Source: Thermoplasmata archaeon
Lineage (GTDB): Archaea > Thermoplasmatota > E2 > UBA202 > JdFR-43
Length of the DNA stretch: 15,188 bases
Assembly (NCBI GenBank): GCA_021162305.1
Contig: JAGGYX010000091.1
Span: forward strand, 1-15,188
Reading direction: 5' to 3'
Part shown: positions 1 through 7,509 of the stretch, in pieces
Layout of the letters: each line of letters opens with the position of its first letter
Numbering within the stretch: position 1 is the first letter of the stretch
The notes under the pieces: generated by a model
Databases searched by the model: none
Told to the model about the DNA's origin: nothing
Seen by the model: only the letters and a program-made list of their open reading frames with translations
Position numbers and translations under genes: made by a program

Positions 1-1
1 A

Positions 2-166
2 GGATGGAAGGATAAATACAAATATGGGCAACGATGGGCTACAGAAACATTCTTTTCTGGAGTAAAAAGAATATTTGGAGAAACTTCCAAAGCAAAGAGT
101 GTAGAGGGAGTTTTTCAGGAAGTGAAATTGAAATTTTTGTTCTATAACATATTGTTGAGCTTGTAA
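2..166 (+). mobile_element. 3' end of an IS4/IS5-superfamily DDE transposase gene (partial)
   Basis: An open frame enters from the left edge and ends at TAA 164-166, giving the last 54 residues of a protein. They contain Y-x2-R-x3-E-x6-K exactly (Tyr8, Arg11, Glu15, Lys22 of the visible part). This is the YREK signature around the catalytic glutamate of IS4/IS5-superfamily DDE transposases, followed by the usual KRxFGE stretch and a hydrophobic tail. The rest of the gene and the other end of the element lie outside the window, so it cannot be said whether the copy is intact. It is convergent with the frameshifted reductase gene and ends 51 nt from that gene's stop. The call is from motif recognition, and the exact IS family is not settled. 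Confidence 0.8.
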
Positions 167-170
167 AATC

Positions 171-212
171 GCTGCTTCTTTTTGATTGATTTATTTGAAA
201 GAAGCGGCTTTT
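171..212 (+). terminator. Hairpin with T-run between transposase and reductase 3' ends
   Basis: Bases 171-181 pair with 198-208: an 8-bp perfect core, GCTTCTTT with AAAGAAGC, extended by a G-T wobble and two G-C pairs. The loop is about 16 nt. TTTT follows on the plus strand (209-212), and a four-T run follows on the minus strand (168-165). It sits 4 nt after the transposase stop and just beyond the stop of the convergent reductase gene. It could be a bidirectional terminator or part of the insertion sequence end; the missing left end prevents a choice. Confidence 0.5.
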
Positions 213-217
213 AGTAA

Positions 218-1245
218 TTATTCAACAAAGCATTTTCTTTGAAGAGCTTTATAGAAATGTCTGGATTTTTTAGCAATTCTTCTTAAAACAATATACCTCA
301 TATACTCACCCCTTAAAATTTTCCAGTAATTTATTGAAGCAAGATATGCATATCTGAACTGCTTCCCTATTTCTTTTTTCCATTCTTTTTCAAAATCCTT
401 CAATTTTGCCTTTCCTTCAAGGAATCTGCCGATAAATTGACTTGCTATTTTGGCGATGATCATCGAAGAAAATATGCCTGCGCCAGCTGCCGCCATGATA
501 TGGCTTGCTGAATCGCCCACAGAATAGCATTTTTTCCATATGATTTTGTTGGCATGCCAGCAGGGAAATATGCTCCTTTCCATTCACTTCCTATTTTTCT
601 GAAGTTTGGAAAAGATTTTTTGAAGAATTCTGTTTTAAACGAGCCTATGCCAACATTCCAGTTTTTCTTTTTTGGGAAATACCATGCATATCCGTATTTG
701 ATAACATCATCTCTCAAAATTATATGTGCACAATTTTGTTCCATGTCAATATCCTTGCAATATGTCTGGGCAGCAAATCCTGTCTTTGGTTCTTTTACCC
801 CCATATATTTTCTTACAACTGAAAAAACTCCATCTGCACCCACTATAATTTTTGCTTTTATTTTCTGAGGATGTAACACACCATTTTCAATAAACAAAAC
901 CTTTTCTCCCATTAAGATCTCACCATATTTTCTGGCCTGCCTCGCCATCCCTTCCTCCATTTCCAGTTTATTTAGAATAAGAATGGGAATCTCCGCATTT
1001 ATTTCACCATATTTGGTATGGATGCATATATGTTGCAATTCTCTTTCTATTCCATAATCACAAAAATCATAAAATGAATATCCAGCAATCTCTGGAAATG
1101 TGATTTCACCGCATGGCTTTTTAAAAAATTTTGTATGTTCTTCCATGAGAATAAAAGGTATGCCATTCTCTCCCAAAAATTTTGCAACACTTAGCCCAGC
1201 TATGCCCCCTCCAACTATTGCAACTTCAGTCTTTTCCACAAACAT
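218..1245 (-). pseudogene. Geranylgeranyl-reductase-family FAD protein, broken by a one-base frameshift
   Basis: The gene would encode a flavoprotein of the geranylgeranyl reductase / digeranylgeranylglycerophospholipid reductase family, which saturates the isoprenoid chains of archaeal membrane lipids. Visible signatures are the N-terminal FAD-binding GGGIAG (residues 12-17), KPCGE (43-47) and VGADG (about 135). In one frame the protein reads through GMPTKSYGKNAIL and then derails. The second FAD motif, VGDSASH with the following AAAGAG, is in the next frame. A single missing base between 521 and 520 accounts for it; restoring one base gives about 342 residues ending at the stop at 218-220. 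That is somewhat short for the family, often nearer 390. The start at 1245 has a TATA-like box 22 nt upstream shared with the divergent macrodomain gene. The frameshift may be a real mutation or a sequencing or assembly error. The reductase subtype is inferred. Confidence 0.8.
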
Positions 1246-1267
1246 AAAAACAATAAACTAAAAATGC

Positions 1268-1275
1268 TTTTATAT
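1268..1275. promoter_or_regulatory. Shared TATA box for the divergent reductase and macrodomain genes
   Basis: TTTTATAT on the plus strand ends 18 nt before the macrodomain ATG at 1294. Read on the minus strand the same octamer is ATATAAAA and ends 22 nt before the reductase ATG at 1245. Both distances fit archaeal leaderless promoters, and the 48-nt intergenic region holds no better second box. A TTTTTAG stretch nearer the reductase start is a weaker alternative for that gene. Confidence 0.55.
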
Positions 1276-1293
1276 TCCTGCCTTATTGTAAAC

Positions 1294-1821
1294 ATGATTG
1301 TCAGGATAAAAAACTCGAGTTTTGAAATAAAACAGGGAGACATAACCAAGGAAAAATGCGATGCCATTGTAAATGCTGCCAATCCTCGCCTCACGCCGGG
1401 CGGCGGCGTAAGCGGAGCTATCCACAGAGCAGCAGGACAAGAGTTATGGAAAGAGGCAAAAAAACTTGGAGGGTGCAAAACAGGAGAGGCAAAAATAACT
1501 GGAGGCTATAAGCTGGCAAAATATGTAATCCATACTGTTGGTCCAGTTTATAAAGGAAAGCCAGAAGATGCTGAGTTGCTTAAATCATGCTATTTAAATA
1601 GCCTTGAGCTGGCTAAGAAGCATGATGTCAAATGCATAGCTTTTCCAGCCATTAGCACGGGCACATATGGTTATCCAATGGAAGAAGCAGCTTATATAAC
1701 CATCTCTGCCATAATAGAATGGCTTAGCAAAAATGATGTCGAAATGAATGTAAAACTTGTTTTATATGACAGGGAAGCATATGATGTACATGAAAAAGTT
1801 TTGAAGAAATTTATTGAATGA
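1294..1821 (+). CDS. Macrodomain ADP-ribose-binding protein (ADP-ribose phosphatase / deacetylase type)
   Basis: A single-domain macrodomain protein of 175 residues. Such proteins bind ADP-ribose and many hydrolyse ADP-ribose-1''-phosphate, O-acetyl-ADP-ribose or ADP-ribosyl-protein bonds. Visible motifs from the chosen start are QGDIT (14-18, adenine-contacting Asp16), NAAN (27-30), PGGGVSGAIHRAAG (35-48, the phosphate and ribose loop) and STGTYGYP (121-128). These span the whole fold, so the gene looks complete. The ATG at 1294 is preferred over one at 1264 because a TATA box lies at 1268-1275, inside the longer reading, and the family's usual N-terminus begins here. Its 3' end overlaps the convergent PrsW-type gene by 11 nt. 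The substrate cannot be read from sequence. Confidence 0.92.
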   Translation: MIVRIKNSSFEIKQGDITKEKCDAIVNAANPRLTPGGGVSGAIHRAAGQELWKEAKKLGGCKTGEAKITGGYKLAKYVIHTVGPVYKGKPEDAELLKSCYLNSLELAKKHDVKCIAFPAISTGTYGYPMEEAAYITISAIIEWLSKNDVEMNVKLVLYDREAYDVHEKVLKKFIE

Positions 1822-2515
1822 CGCCTGACATATCAAGCTTTTTTATTTTTTTCCTGACATACCTCATGCATGAGATTGCAAAGATTATGGCAAGCAATAC
1901 GCCAGCTACGCCGCCAATCAGCTCAAACGAAACGAGGAAATTATAAAATGAATGTATTGTCATTGCAATCATGAAAAATGGAAGAATATCGATCATCCTT
2001 TTTCCTTCAAGAATGGCTTTTCCATATCCATAGCCCGTAAAAGATGTTGCAGAAGCATGCAAAAGGAAACCACCTACTGTTCTTATAATAACAAGAATGG
2101 AAAACAAAAGCAATCCATATGAAAGGAAGGAAATTGAATAAAATAGATTCTCGGTAGCAGCAAATCCTAAGCCAGCTATGGCTCCATAAATTATTCCATC
2201 CTCTTCCTCATTTATCTCCCTTTTTATTATTCCAAGTGATAAGCCCAATGGTTTTGCAATTTCCTCTGCAAAAGGAGCAATTATCACTGCCATAATAAAT
2301 GAATAGACTGAATAATTTCCTATTTTTGTTGCAAGGGAAATACCAAGCAATTCTTCCATTAATAAGGCGGCAATTATAGCAAGTGTTGCACCCCATAAAA
2401 AGGCTGCAAATATTGCCCTCCATGGCTCACGCTCGTATTTTTCAGTATTCCTTATCCATATGACATATACAATGGCGGGGGCAAAAGAAATTATGAAAAG
2501 CAACAATAGCTTCAT
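1811..2515 (-). CDS. PrsW-family intramembrane metalloprotease
   Basis: A polytopic membrane protein of 234 residues with about seven hydrophobic segments. It carries the expected PrsW (M82 / CPBP-like) signatures: EEIAKP with adjacent glutamates, ATENLFY after a glycine-rich membrane stretch, then LHASATSFTGYGYG and HSFYNF supplying histidines. PrsW in bacteria cleaves an anti-sigma factor within the membrane; the archaeal target is unknown. The ATG at 2515 is chosen over a GTG at 2530 because TTTATAT (2534-2540 on the opposite strand) lies 18 nt upstream, predicting a leaderless transcript. It is the last gene of a same-strand run of four, beginning about 39 nt after the metallophosphatase stop but with its own promoter, and overlaps the convergent macrodomain gene by 11 nt. 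Confidence 0.85.
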   Translation of the reverse strand: MKLLLLFIISFAPAIVYVIWIRNTEKYEREPWRAIFAAFLWGATLAIIAALLMEELLGISLATKIGNYSVYSFIMAVIIAPFAEEIAKPLGLSLGIIKREINEEEDGIIYGAIAGLGFAATENLFYSISFLSYGLLLFSILVIIRTVGGFLLHASATSFTGYGYGKAILEGKRMIDILPFFMIAMTIHSFYNFLVSFELIGGVAGVLLAIIFAISCMRYVRKKIKKLDMSGVIQ

Positions 2516-2533
2516 AATGTTGATTTTCACACC

Positions 2534-2541
2534 ATATAAAT
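2534..2541 (-). promoter_or_regulatory. TATA box of the PrsW-type gene
   Basis: The minus strand reads ATTTATAT, ending 18 nt before the ATG at 2515. The identical distance is seen for the macrodomain gene. It lies between the metallophosphatase stop and the PrsW start, so the gene can be transcribed on its own. Confidence 0.6.
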
Positions 2542-2554
2542 ATGTTTATGATTT

Positions 2555-3928
2555 TTAGATATTCATTATGAAGACAGTGATTTTATCAGAATTGCAGGAT
2601 TTTTCTCCACAAGCTTTAACCTTTATCTCATGCTTTCCTATGACAGTTTCATTCCAAATCCATGAATATGGCTTGCTATCATCAATGCTTTTTAGCTCGC
2701 TATCAACATAAAATTCAACTTCATCTGCATGATATGCCATTGCTTCCACAGTTATCTTTCCAATTATTACTGGAAAACTTGATGGCATAATTGCTCTATT
2801 AAATATATATACTCCATAGCTGGGTTTCAAAATCTTCACCTTTGGATAAGCATATAAAACAAACTCATCTATTATTCCGCCCTGCAAATCCTTTACTTCA
2901 AACTCTATCTCTGGCACATCATCCCATGAAACATTCATGATGCAATAATGATATGCCTTCTTGCTAACGTTCACAAAGCTTGCAGGCATCGGCGAATAAA
3001 GAGGGGCGCCCGCCCCGCCTGTGACGATGTATATTATTCCATTGATTGGGTTGGTTCGCTGGTAATAATGATTATGAGATTGGATGACGAGGCTTACATT
3101 ACTTTTTATGAATAACGGCTCCCACACTTTTCTTATATCTTTCCTTGGAGCATGTCCGCCACTGCAATAAATTGGTTCATGAATGCATACAATTTTGAAT
3201 GGTTTGCTGGATTTCAAATCATTTTCAAGCCATTTGTATTGAGGCGAGTTAGCGTTCCATGGCTCGTATTCATTCAGCATGATAAAATGGCATATTCCAT
3301 AATCAAAGCTGTAGTAACGTTCATTATCTGGCAATGAAAATATTTCATAAAATCTGCTTGCATTTCTCTCATGATTTCCCAATATTGCAAATAAAGTTGT
3401 GTTTTGCATCAATGGTTTCATTAAATTTAACCAGTCATTCCATTGATTTGCTTGTCTTCCATCTGTTACCATGTCTCCACCATGGATTGCAACATCAGCT
3501 TTTTCTTTATTTGCTGCCATAGCAACCAAACTTGCATTTTTCCATCCATCCCATGTTCCCCTGCTATCTCCCATTATGAGGCATTTAAAATGTTTTTTTG
3601 AAAAACAATATGATGCAAGTTTGAATTCAAGCCACTTGCTTTCTTTTCCATCTGAAACAATTTTATAGTATCCTCTGTTAAAAGGAGGAGATATAACCAA
3701 TTCATGGTGTTTGCTATTTGAATAATCATGTAGAACATACTCAACGCTATCGTTTCTATAAAAAATTGTATTATTGCCTGTTGGTATGCTCGTCTCCCAT
3801 AATATTGTTATGCTATTATTTGTTACATTTTGAGTATATGGACCAACAACAATCTCTACTCCATGAGAATTGAATGCTCCAATTGAAGAAATGAATATCG
3901 TAGCCATTAAAATGACTTTAGCCTGCAT
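2555..3928 (-). CDS. Secreted purple-acid-phosphatase-like metallophosphatase with C-terminal Ig-like module
   Basis: 457 residues. Residues 1-23 form a signal peptide, about 24-108 an FN3-like beta domain as in purple acid phosphatases, about 115-335 a calcineurin-like metallophosphatase domain, and 364-457 a beta-sandwich-like tail. Metal-ligand motifs are GDS (Asp121), GGD (Asp152), GNHE (Asn185, His186), a histidine in CIHEP (His250) and SHNH (His285, His287) where GHxH is usual. The GDxxY tyrosine that gives purple acid phosphatases their Fe-tyrosinate is Val here, so metal use may differ. It likely hydrolyses phosphate esters outside the cell; the substrate is unknown. The tail is closely similar to the tail of the neighbouring carboxypeptidase. 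A TATA box 20 nt upstream supports this start. It follows the carboxypeptidase stop by 31 nt. Confidence 0.87.
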   Translation of the reverse strand: MQAKVILMATIFISSIGAFNSHGVEIVVGPYTQNVTNNSITILWETSIPTGNNTIFYRNDSVEYVLHDYSNSKHHELVISPPFNRGYYKIVSDGKESKWLEFKLASYCFSKKHFKCLIMGDSRGTWDGWKNASLVAMAANKEKADVAIHGGDMVTDGRQANQWNDWLNLMKPLMQNTTLFAILGNHERNASRFYEIFSLPDNERYYSFDYGICHFIMLNEYEPWNANSPQYKWLENDLKSSKPFKIVCIHEPIYCSGGHAPRKDIRKVWEPLFIKSNVSLVIQSHNHYYQRTNPINGIIYIVTGGAGAPLYSPMPASFVNVSKKAYHYCIMNVSWDDVPEIEFEVKDLQGGIIDEFVLYAYPKVKILKPSYGVYIFNRAIMPSSFPVIIGKITVEAMAYHADEVEFYVDSELKSIDDSKPYSWIWNETVIGKHEIKVKACGEKSCNSDKITVFIMNI

Positions 3929-3948
3929 AATCCCAATTATATGGGCAG

Positions 3949-3956
3949 TATTTAAA
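3949..3956 (-). promoter_or_regulatory. TATA box of the metallophosphatase gene
   Basis: The minus strand reads TTTAAATA, preceded by GAAA (a plausible BRE), ending 20 nt before the ATG at 3928. It lies within the 31-nt gap after the carboxypeptidase stop codon. Confidence 0.5.
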
Positions 3957-3959
3957 TTT

Positions 3960-5708
3960 CTATCTCAAAATGAATAAAATGGCTTCAATTTTATCCTCAT
4001 CACACCCATTTCCATACATTTTTACCTTTATTTCATGCTTTCCTATACTGGGCGATATTTCCCATTCATATGGTTTATTGTCATCAACGCTTTTTAGCTT
4101 GTCATCAACATAAAATTCAACTTTGCTGTAATTTCCTTCCACAACAACATTCATTTTTCCAATTATGATTGTTTTCTGACTTTTCACAATTTTTCTTCCC
4201 ATAATGTAAAGATAATTCTCCTCGGGCTCGACAATGCCTCCAACTTTTATATGCAGTAATGGCGACCTCCACCATATGCTGCCCTTTATTTTTTCAATTC
4301 CATCAGTCGTATTCAATACTTCAATGTAATTCTCGTCGGTTCTCTCTCTTATTATTCTCAAATAGGAATGATTTCCATATTCATATGGAGCAATTATATT
4401 TTTATAGATTCCATCCACTCTTGCAAATGCAATGGCATATACGTCGGTAGCATTTTCTGGAATTTTTATTGTTTCTTCCCATATTTTCCCATCCCAGTAT
4501 GTCCCGCCTCTATACATTCCTCTATATTCATCATGAACAACGCCTTTTATTCCATTTTCCAGAGGATTTCCTGAAAAGCTGTAGAGAATATAGGTTTCAT
4601 CTACAACCATGCAACCATATACCTGCCATTTCAGTGTGGCATTTCCATATGAAAAAGAATTGTTTTCATTCATCCATAACAAATATGGCTGAGCCAAATC
4701 AGTTTGATGAAGAGCAAATTTTATTACCTCTGAGATGTAACCATGCTTTTCATCTCCAAATTGCCTTTCGGGCGGGTCTTTTATCCTCGACATCTCTGGT
4801 GATATCCAGAATATTCCACATCCATAATAATTGCCATTGTCCTCATCATCTACAAATTCATCTTCAGCAGGACATGCTTTTACATTTGCCCCATAAGCCC
4901 ATGCAGCAATGCAGCCAGGCGCCTCATATCCTATTGTCGAAGGTATGGTTCCAACATTGCTTTCATCAAATTTTCCGCCATAGCCCCCCATGTATTCGCC
5001 AAGGCGCAGGCAGGCGGTATGATAAAAATTGAAATCTGGAGGAACATATTCATATTCCCTGCCAGAAAAAGGGCTTTTTGCAACTATATTTTCATGAGTG
5101 GAACTCCATGGATACAAAAGCATTCTTGCTCCACCATGAAAGTCGCAGCCCACCCTTATTGCATGATGGTTTATGAATTGCCATAAAGTTTTTCCATTCA
5201 CACTTCCCCACAGTTCAGAATTATAGCCACGCCAGTCATAATCTGCCTCTCTGTTTAAATCCCATCCATTTGCATCTTGCCTGCAATGATTGTCGAAACC
5301 ATATGGATTGTGACTTACTTCAATATATATTTCTCTATGGTCGAGAAGCCATTTTATCCATTTTTCCTCCATATTATCCATCATCCATTTTGTAAAATAG
5401 TATAAAGAGATGGTTCCAACAGTTTCATCTCCATGAGGACTTCCAAGAAATAAAACCTCGGGCTTATGCAATCCAAGGCTTTCATTTGTTATGCGAACAT
5501 AATATAAATCGTAGCATCCCTCAACTTTTCCTGTTCCATACAATTCATTTGCTTTAAATATCTCTATATAGTTCGGATATTTCTCTTCAAGCTCTTCATA
5601 CCATCCTACAAGTTCTTCATAGCTGGAAGGCTTTAGGTCTTCTTTAAATCCAAGAGCAAAGGCTGAGCTTAAAAGCAAAGCTGCCATTATAATAACAAAT
5701 TTTTTCAT
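3960..5708 (-). CDS. Secreted M14-family zinc carboxypeptidase with C-terminal Ig-like module
   Basis: 582 residues. A signal peptide covers 1-19 (MKK, hydrophobic core, then AFALG), the M14 peptidase domain about 25-340, a beta-rich region about 345-485, and a C-terminal module 498-582. Zinc ligands are HGDE (His92, Glu95) and FHGG (His191). NR (Asn152, Arg153) binds the substrate carboxylate, and WISPEMS (Glu305) fits the catalytic glutamate position. It should trim peptides or peptide-linked polymers outside the cell. The terminal module repeats the pattern of the metallophosphatase tail: IIIGK, VEFYVD, LKSVDDNKPY, IGKHEIKVK. No transmembrane tail or sortase-like motif follows. It starts 37 nt after the flippase stop; no clear TATA box or Shine-Dalgarno is seen, so co-transcription with the flippase is likely. 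The stop is TAG. Confidence 0.9.
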   Translation of the reverse strand: MKKFVIIMAALLLSSAFALGFKEDLKPSSYEELVGWYEELEEKYPNYIEIFKANELYGTGKVEGCYDLYYVRITNESLGLHKPEVLFLGSPHGDETVGTISLYYFTKWMMDNMEEKWIKWLLDHREIYIEVSHNPYGFDNHCRQDANGWDLNREADYDWRGYNSELWGSVNGKTLWQFINHHAIRVGCDFHGGARMLLYPWSSTHENIVAKSPFSGREYEYVPPDFNFYHTACLRLGEYMGGYGGKFDESNVGTIPSTIGYEAPGCIAAWAYGANVKACPAEDEFVDDEDNGNYYGCGIFWISPEMSRIKDPPERQFGDEKHGYISEVIKFALHQTDLAQPYLLWMNENNSFSYGNATLKWQVYGCMVVDETYILYSFSGNPLENGIKGVVHDEYRGMYRGGTYWDGKIWEETIKIPENATDVYAIAFARVDGIYKNIIAPYEYGNHSYLRIIRERTDENYIEVLNTTDGIEKIKGSIWWRSPLLHIKVGGIVEPEENYLYIMGRKIVKSQKTIIIGKMNVVVEGNYSKVEFYVDDKLKSVDDNKPYEWEISPSIGKHEIKVKMYGNGCDEDKIEAILFILR

Positions 5709-5745
5709 AAGAGAAAATCAAAAAGAGACTAAAAACATTTTTCAT

Positions 5746-7257
5746 TTAATGCTTTATTTCATCCCGTATGTATTTCATCATTTTTTTGATATTTAATGTG
5801 TCCATGAAGAAGTCAAAATCTTCTCTTTTGAATTCTCTCAGCATTACCAAAACTGCAAAATATATCATTACTCCAATAAATGCTACAAAAATAAGATGAT
5901 ACCATAGTCTAATTTTAATGATATCCTGCAACCAGTGCAGAGTAAAACCCATTACTATGGCAGCAAAAAGATGGTATAAAAGTCTTTTATTTCCCATTAT
6001 GCCAGTGACTCGCCATGATGCAACTCTTATATAAATTAAACCCATTAAATAGGCTGCAACAGTAGCGACGGCGGCGCCCTTTATGCCCATACCAAATAGT
6101 TTCACCCCTATACTTTTTATGTCTTTCGGAATCAAAAGCAAATTTAGCAGGGCATTTATGCTCATCATCATGAAAATCATGTTGCGGGAATATTGGGGCA
6201 TGTTCATTCCCTGCAGCTGGCTTTGATATGGTCTTGAAAGAGCATCAAAAAGCACGAAGAGAGGCAATATCTGAAGAACTGGTAGAGCAGGCATATATTT
6301 ATCGCTCAAAAGCATATGTATGATTGGCTTTGCAAGAAAAATCATTGTTATTACAACTGGAAAAACTATCATGCTCAAGTAACGCTCAGATTGTTCAATG
6401 ACTTTTTTGATAGCAGGTATGTCATTCCGAGCGTGATGCTCTGAAACGGTGGGAAGAAGAAGAATACCGAGAGAGGAAGCAAATAATATTACAAAGCGGG
6501 AAAGATTGAAAACAGCAAAATATTCGCCAACTTGCGTGGCGCTCCAGAAAAGCTGTATGAATACCTTATCAATATTGGTCATTATCAACCAAGAAGCACT
6601 TGCTATTGCCATTGGGCGGGCAAATGCCACATAACTCTTGAAATACTCCAATGATGGTTTTCCAACTGGATAATCTCTGAAAAATATGAAAGCAAGAGCG
6701 AAGCGAAATATCTCTCCAATCAGGTATGCATAAGCCAGCGCCAGCGGACCCAGCCCATTATAGGCAACAAATATTGTCGCAAGAACACGCACCAATATAA
6801 ATGTAGAATATGGAATTCTTGCCTTTGCAATTTCCTTCCTTGCATTGAAAGTAGATATCATCACGCTTGAAAGTGTGGCAAGAGCGAAATAAGACAGCAT
6901 TATATAAATTGCTTTTTCATTTACAGGGCTTTCAAATCCCCTATGCATGATATATCTCCATATGGCTATTGATAAAATTACAGCCAAGGCAAGTAAAGCC
7001 GTTAAAAAAGTTTTTATAATAGCATAGGTTGCAATGCAGTTTCCCATATCCTTTCCTTCTGAAATTCTTTTAATATGGGCTGCATTAAATCCAAGATTGC
7101 CAAAAATGGAAAAAATTGCTACAAAGCCATAGGCAAAGCCAACAACCCCATATTCCCATGGCTGCATGAATTTTGAAATAAATTTGAGGGCGACAAATCC
7201 AAGTATTCCATTTGCAAATTGAGTGATGACAATCAATGCTGACTTGCGGGCAATCAT
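5746..7257 (-). CDS. Polysaccharide/oligosaccharide flippase (Wzx/PST type, MOP superfamily)
   Basis: 503 residues with about 12-14 hydrophobic segments throughout. The N-terminal half follows the Wzx pattern: a first helix with ALIVITQFANG, then FMQPWEYGVVGFAYGF, then a central NIDKVFIQ segment with VGEYFAVFNLSR. Family members flip lipid-linked glycans across the membrane for cell-surface polysaccharide or protein glycosylation. Length matches the family. No glycosyltransferase is adjacent within the window, so the glycan pathway is not visible. It heads a minus-strand run that continues into secreted hydrolases. A TATA box 18 nt upstream of the ATG supports the start and a leaderless transcript. 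Direction of transport and substrate are inferred. Confidence 0.9.
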   Translation of the reverse strand: MIARKSALIVITQFANGILGFVALKFISKFMQPWEYGVVGFAYGFVAIFSIFGNLGFNAAHIKRISEGKDMGNCIATYAIIKTFLTALLALAVILSIAIWRYIMHRGFESPVNEKAIYIMLSYFALATLSSVMISTFNARKEIAKARIPYSTFILVRVLATIFVAYNGLGPLALAYAYLIGEIFRFALAFIFFRDYPVGKPSLEYFKSYVAFARPMAIASASWLIMTNIDKVFIQLFWSATQVGEYFAVFNLSRFVILFASSLGILLLPTVSEHHARNDIPAIKKVIEQSERYLSMIVFPVVITMIFLAKPIIHMLLSDKYMPALPVLQILPLFVLFDALSRPYQSQLQGMNMPQYSRNMIFMMMSINALLNLLLIPKDIKSIGVKLFGMGIKGAAVATVAAYLMGLIYIRVASWRVTGIMGNKRLLYHLFAAIVMGFTLHWLQDIIKIRLWYHLIFVAFIGVMIYFAVLVMLREFKREDFDFFMDTLNIKKMMKYIRDEIKH

Positions 7258-7275
7258 CGCTGTTTAATGATTTGA

Positions 7276-7283
7276 TATATAAA
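7276..7283 (-). promoter_or_regulatory. TATA box of the flippase gene
   Basis: The minus strand reads TTTATATA, ending 18 nt before the ATG at 7257, with A/T-rich flanks. It is the best-formed promoter box in the window. Confidence 0.6.
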
Positions 7284-7286
7284 TAT

Positions 7287-7484
7287 TTGAAGGTTTTTAG
7301 AAAAACCAGCAGGATTTATTGTTATTATGCAAAAGAAGAGCCCTGTGATAAAATCATCAAAGTTGCAGAAATTTCTGTTGAAGAATTTTTGAAATTATTA
7401 AGGGAATAGAACAAGAGAACAACATTTGACAGCACATCGCCAAGAGAATATGAGAAAAATGAGATTAGTATAGCGAAAGGATAA
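7287..7484 (+). pseudogene. Degraded small coding remnant, one frame interrupted by TAG
   Basis: A single plus-strand frame from about 7287 to TAA near 7484 reads like protein on both sides of one internal TAG (7407-7409). Before it is a charged, amphipathic stretch with KEEPCDKIIKVAEISVEEF; after it comes TTFDSTSPREYEKNEISIAKG. Composition resembles the coding genes nearby. There is no ATG; TTG at 7287 is the only plausible start and has no good promoter spacing. The simplest reading is a decayed gene remnant filling the gap between the flippase and the iron-sulfur gene. I do not recognise the family. It could also be chance, as AT-rich spacer DNA readily gives 40-codon open stretches. Confidence 0.3.
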
Positions 7485-7487
7485 TCC

Positions 7488-7495
7488 ATAAATAT
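7488..7495 (+). promoter_or_regulatory. TATA box of the [2Fe-2S] subunit / flavoprotein operon
   Basis: ATAAATAT ends 14 nt before the ATG at 7510 and 20 nt before a second in-frame ATG at 7516. Spacing of 18-22 nt elsewhere in the window favours 7516 as the true start. Confidence 0.45.
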
Positions 7496-7509
7496 TTCCA
7501 TTTGATAAC

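Noticed and set aside
554..868. 104-residue plus-strand open frame opposite the reductase
   Set aside because: Phe/Pro/Ser-rich shadow of the FAD-reductase coding strand, with no promoter.
4469..5032. 187-residue plus-strand open frame opposite the carboxypeptidase
   Set aside because: His/Gln/Pro-rich translation with no domain pattern, wholly inside the M14 gene with its zinc ligands; a shadow.
7407..7409. Internal TAG as a pyrrolysine codon
   Set aside because: TAG is the normal stop of three genes here and no pyl genes or methylamine methyltransferases are present.
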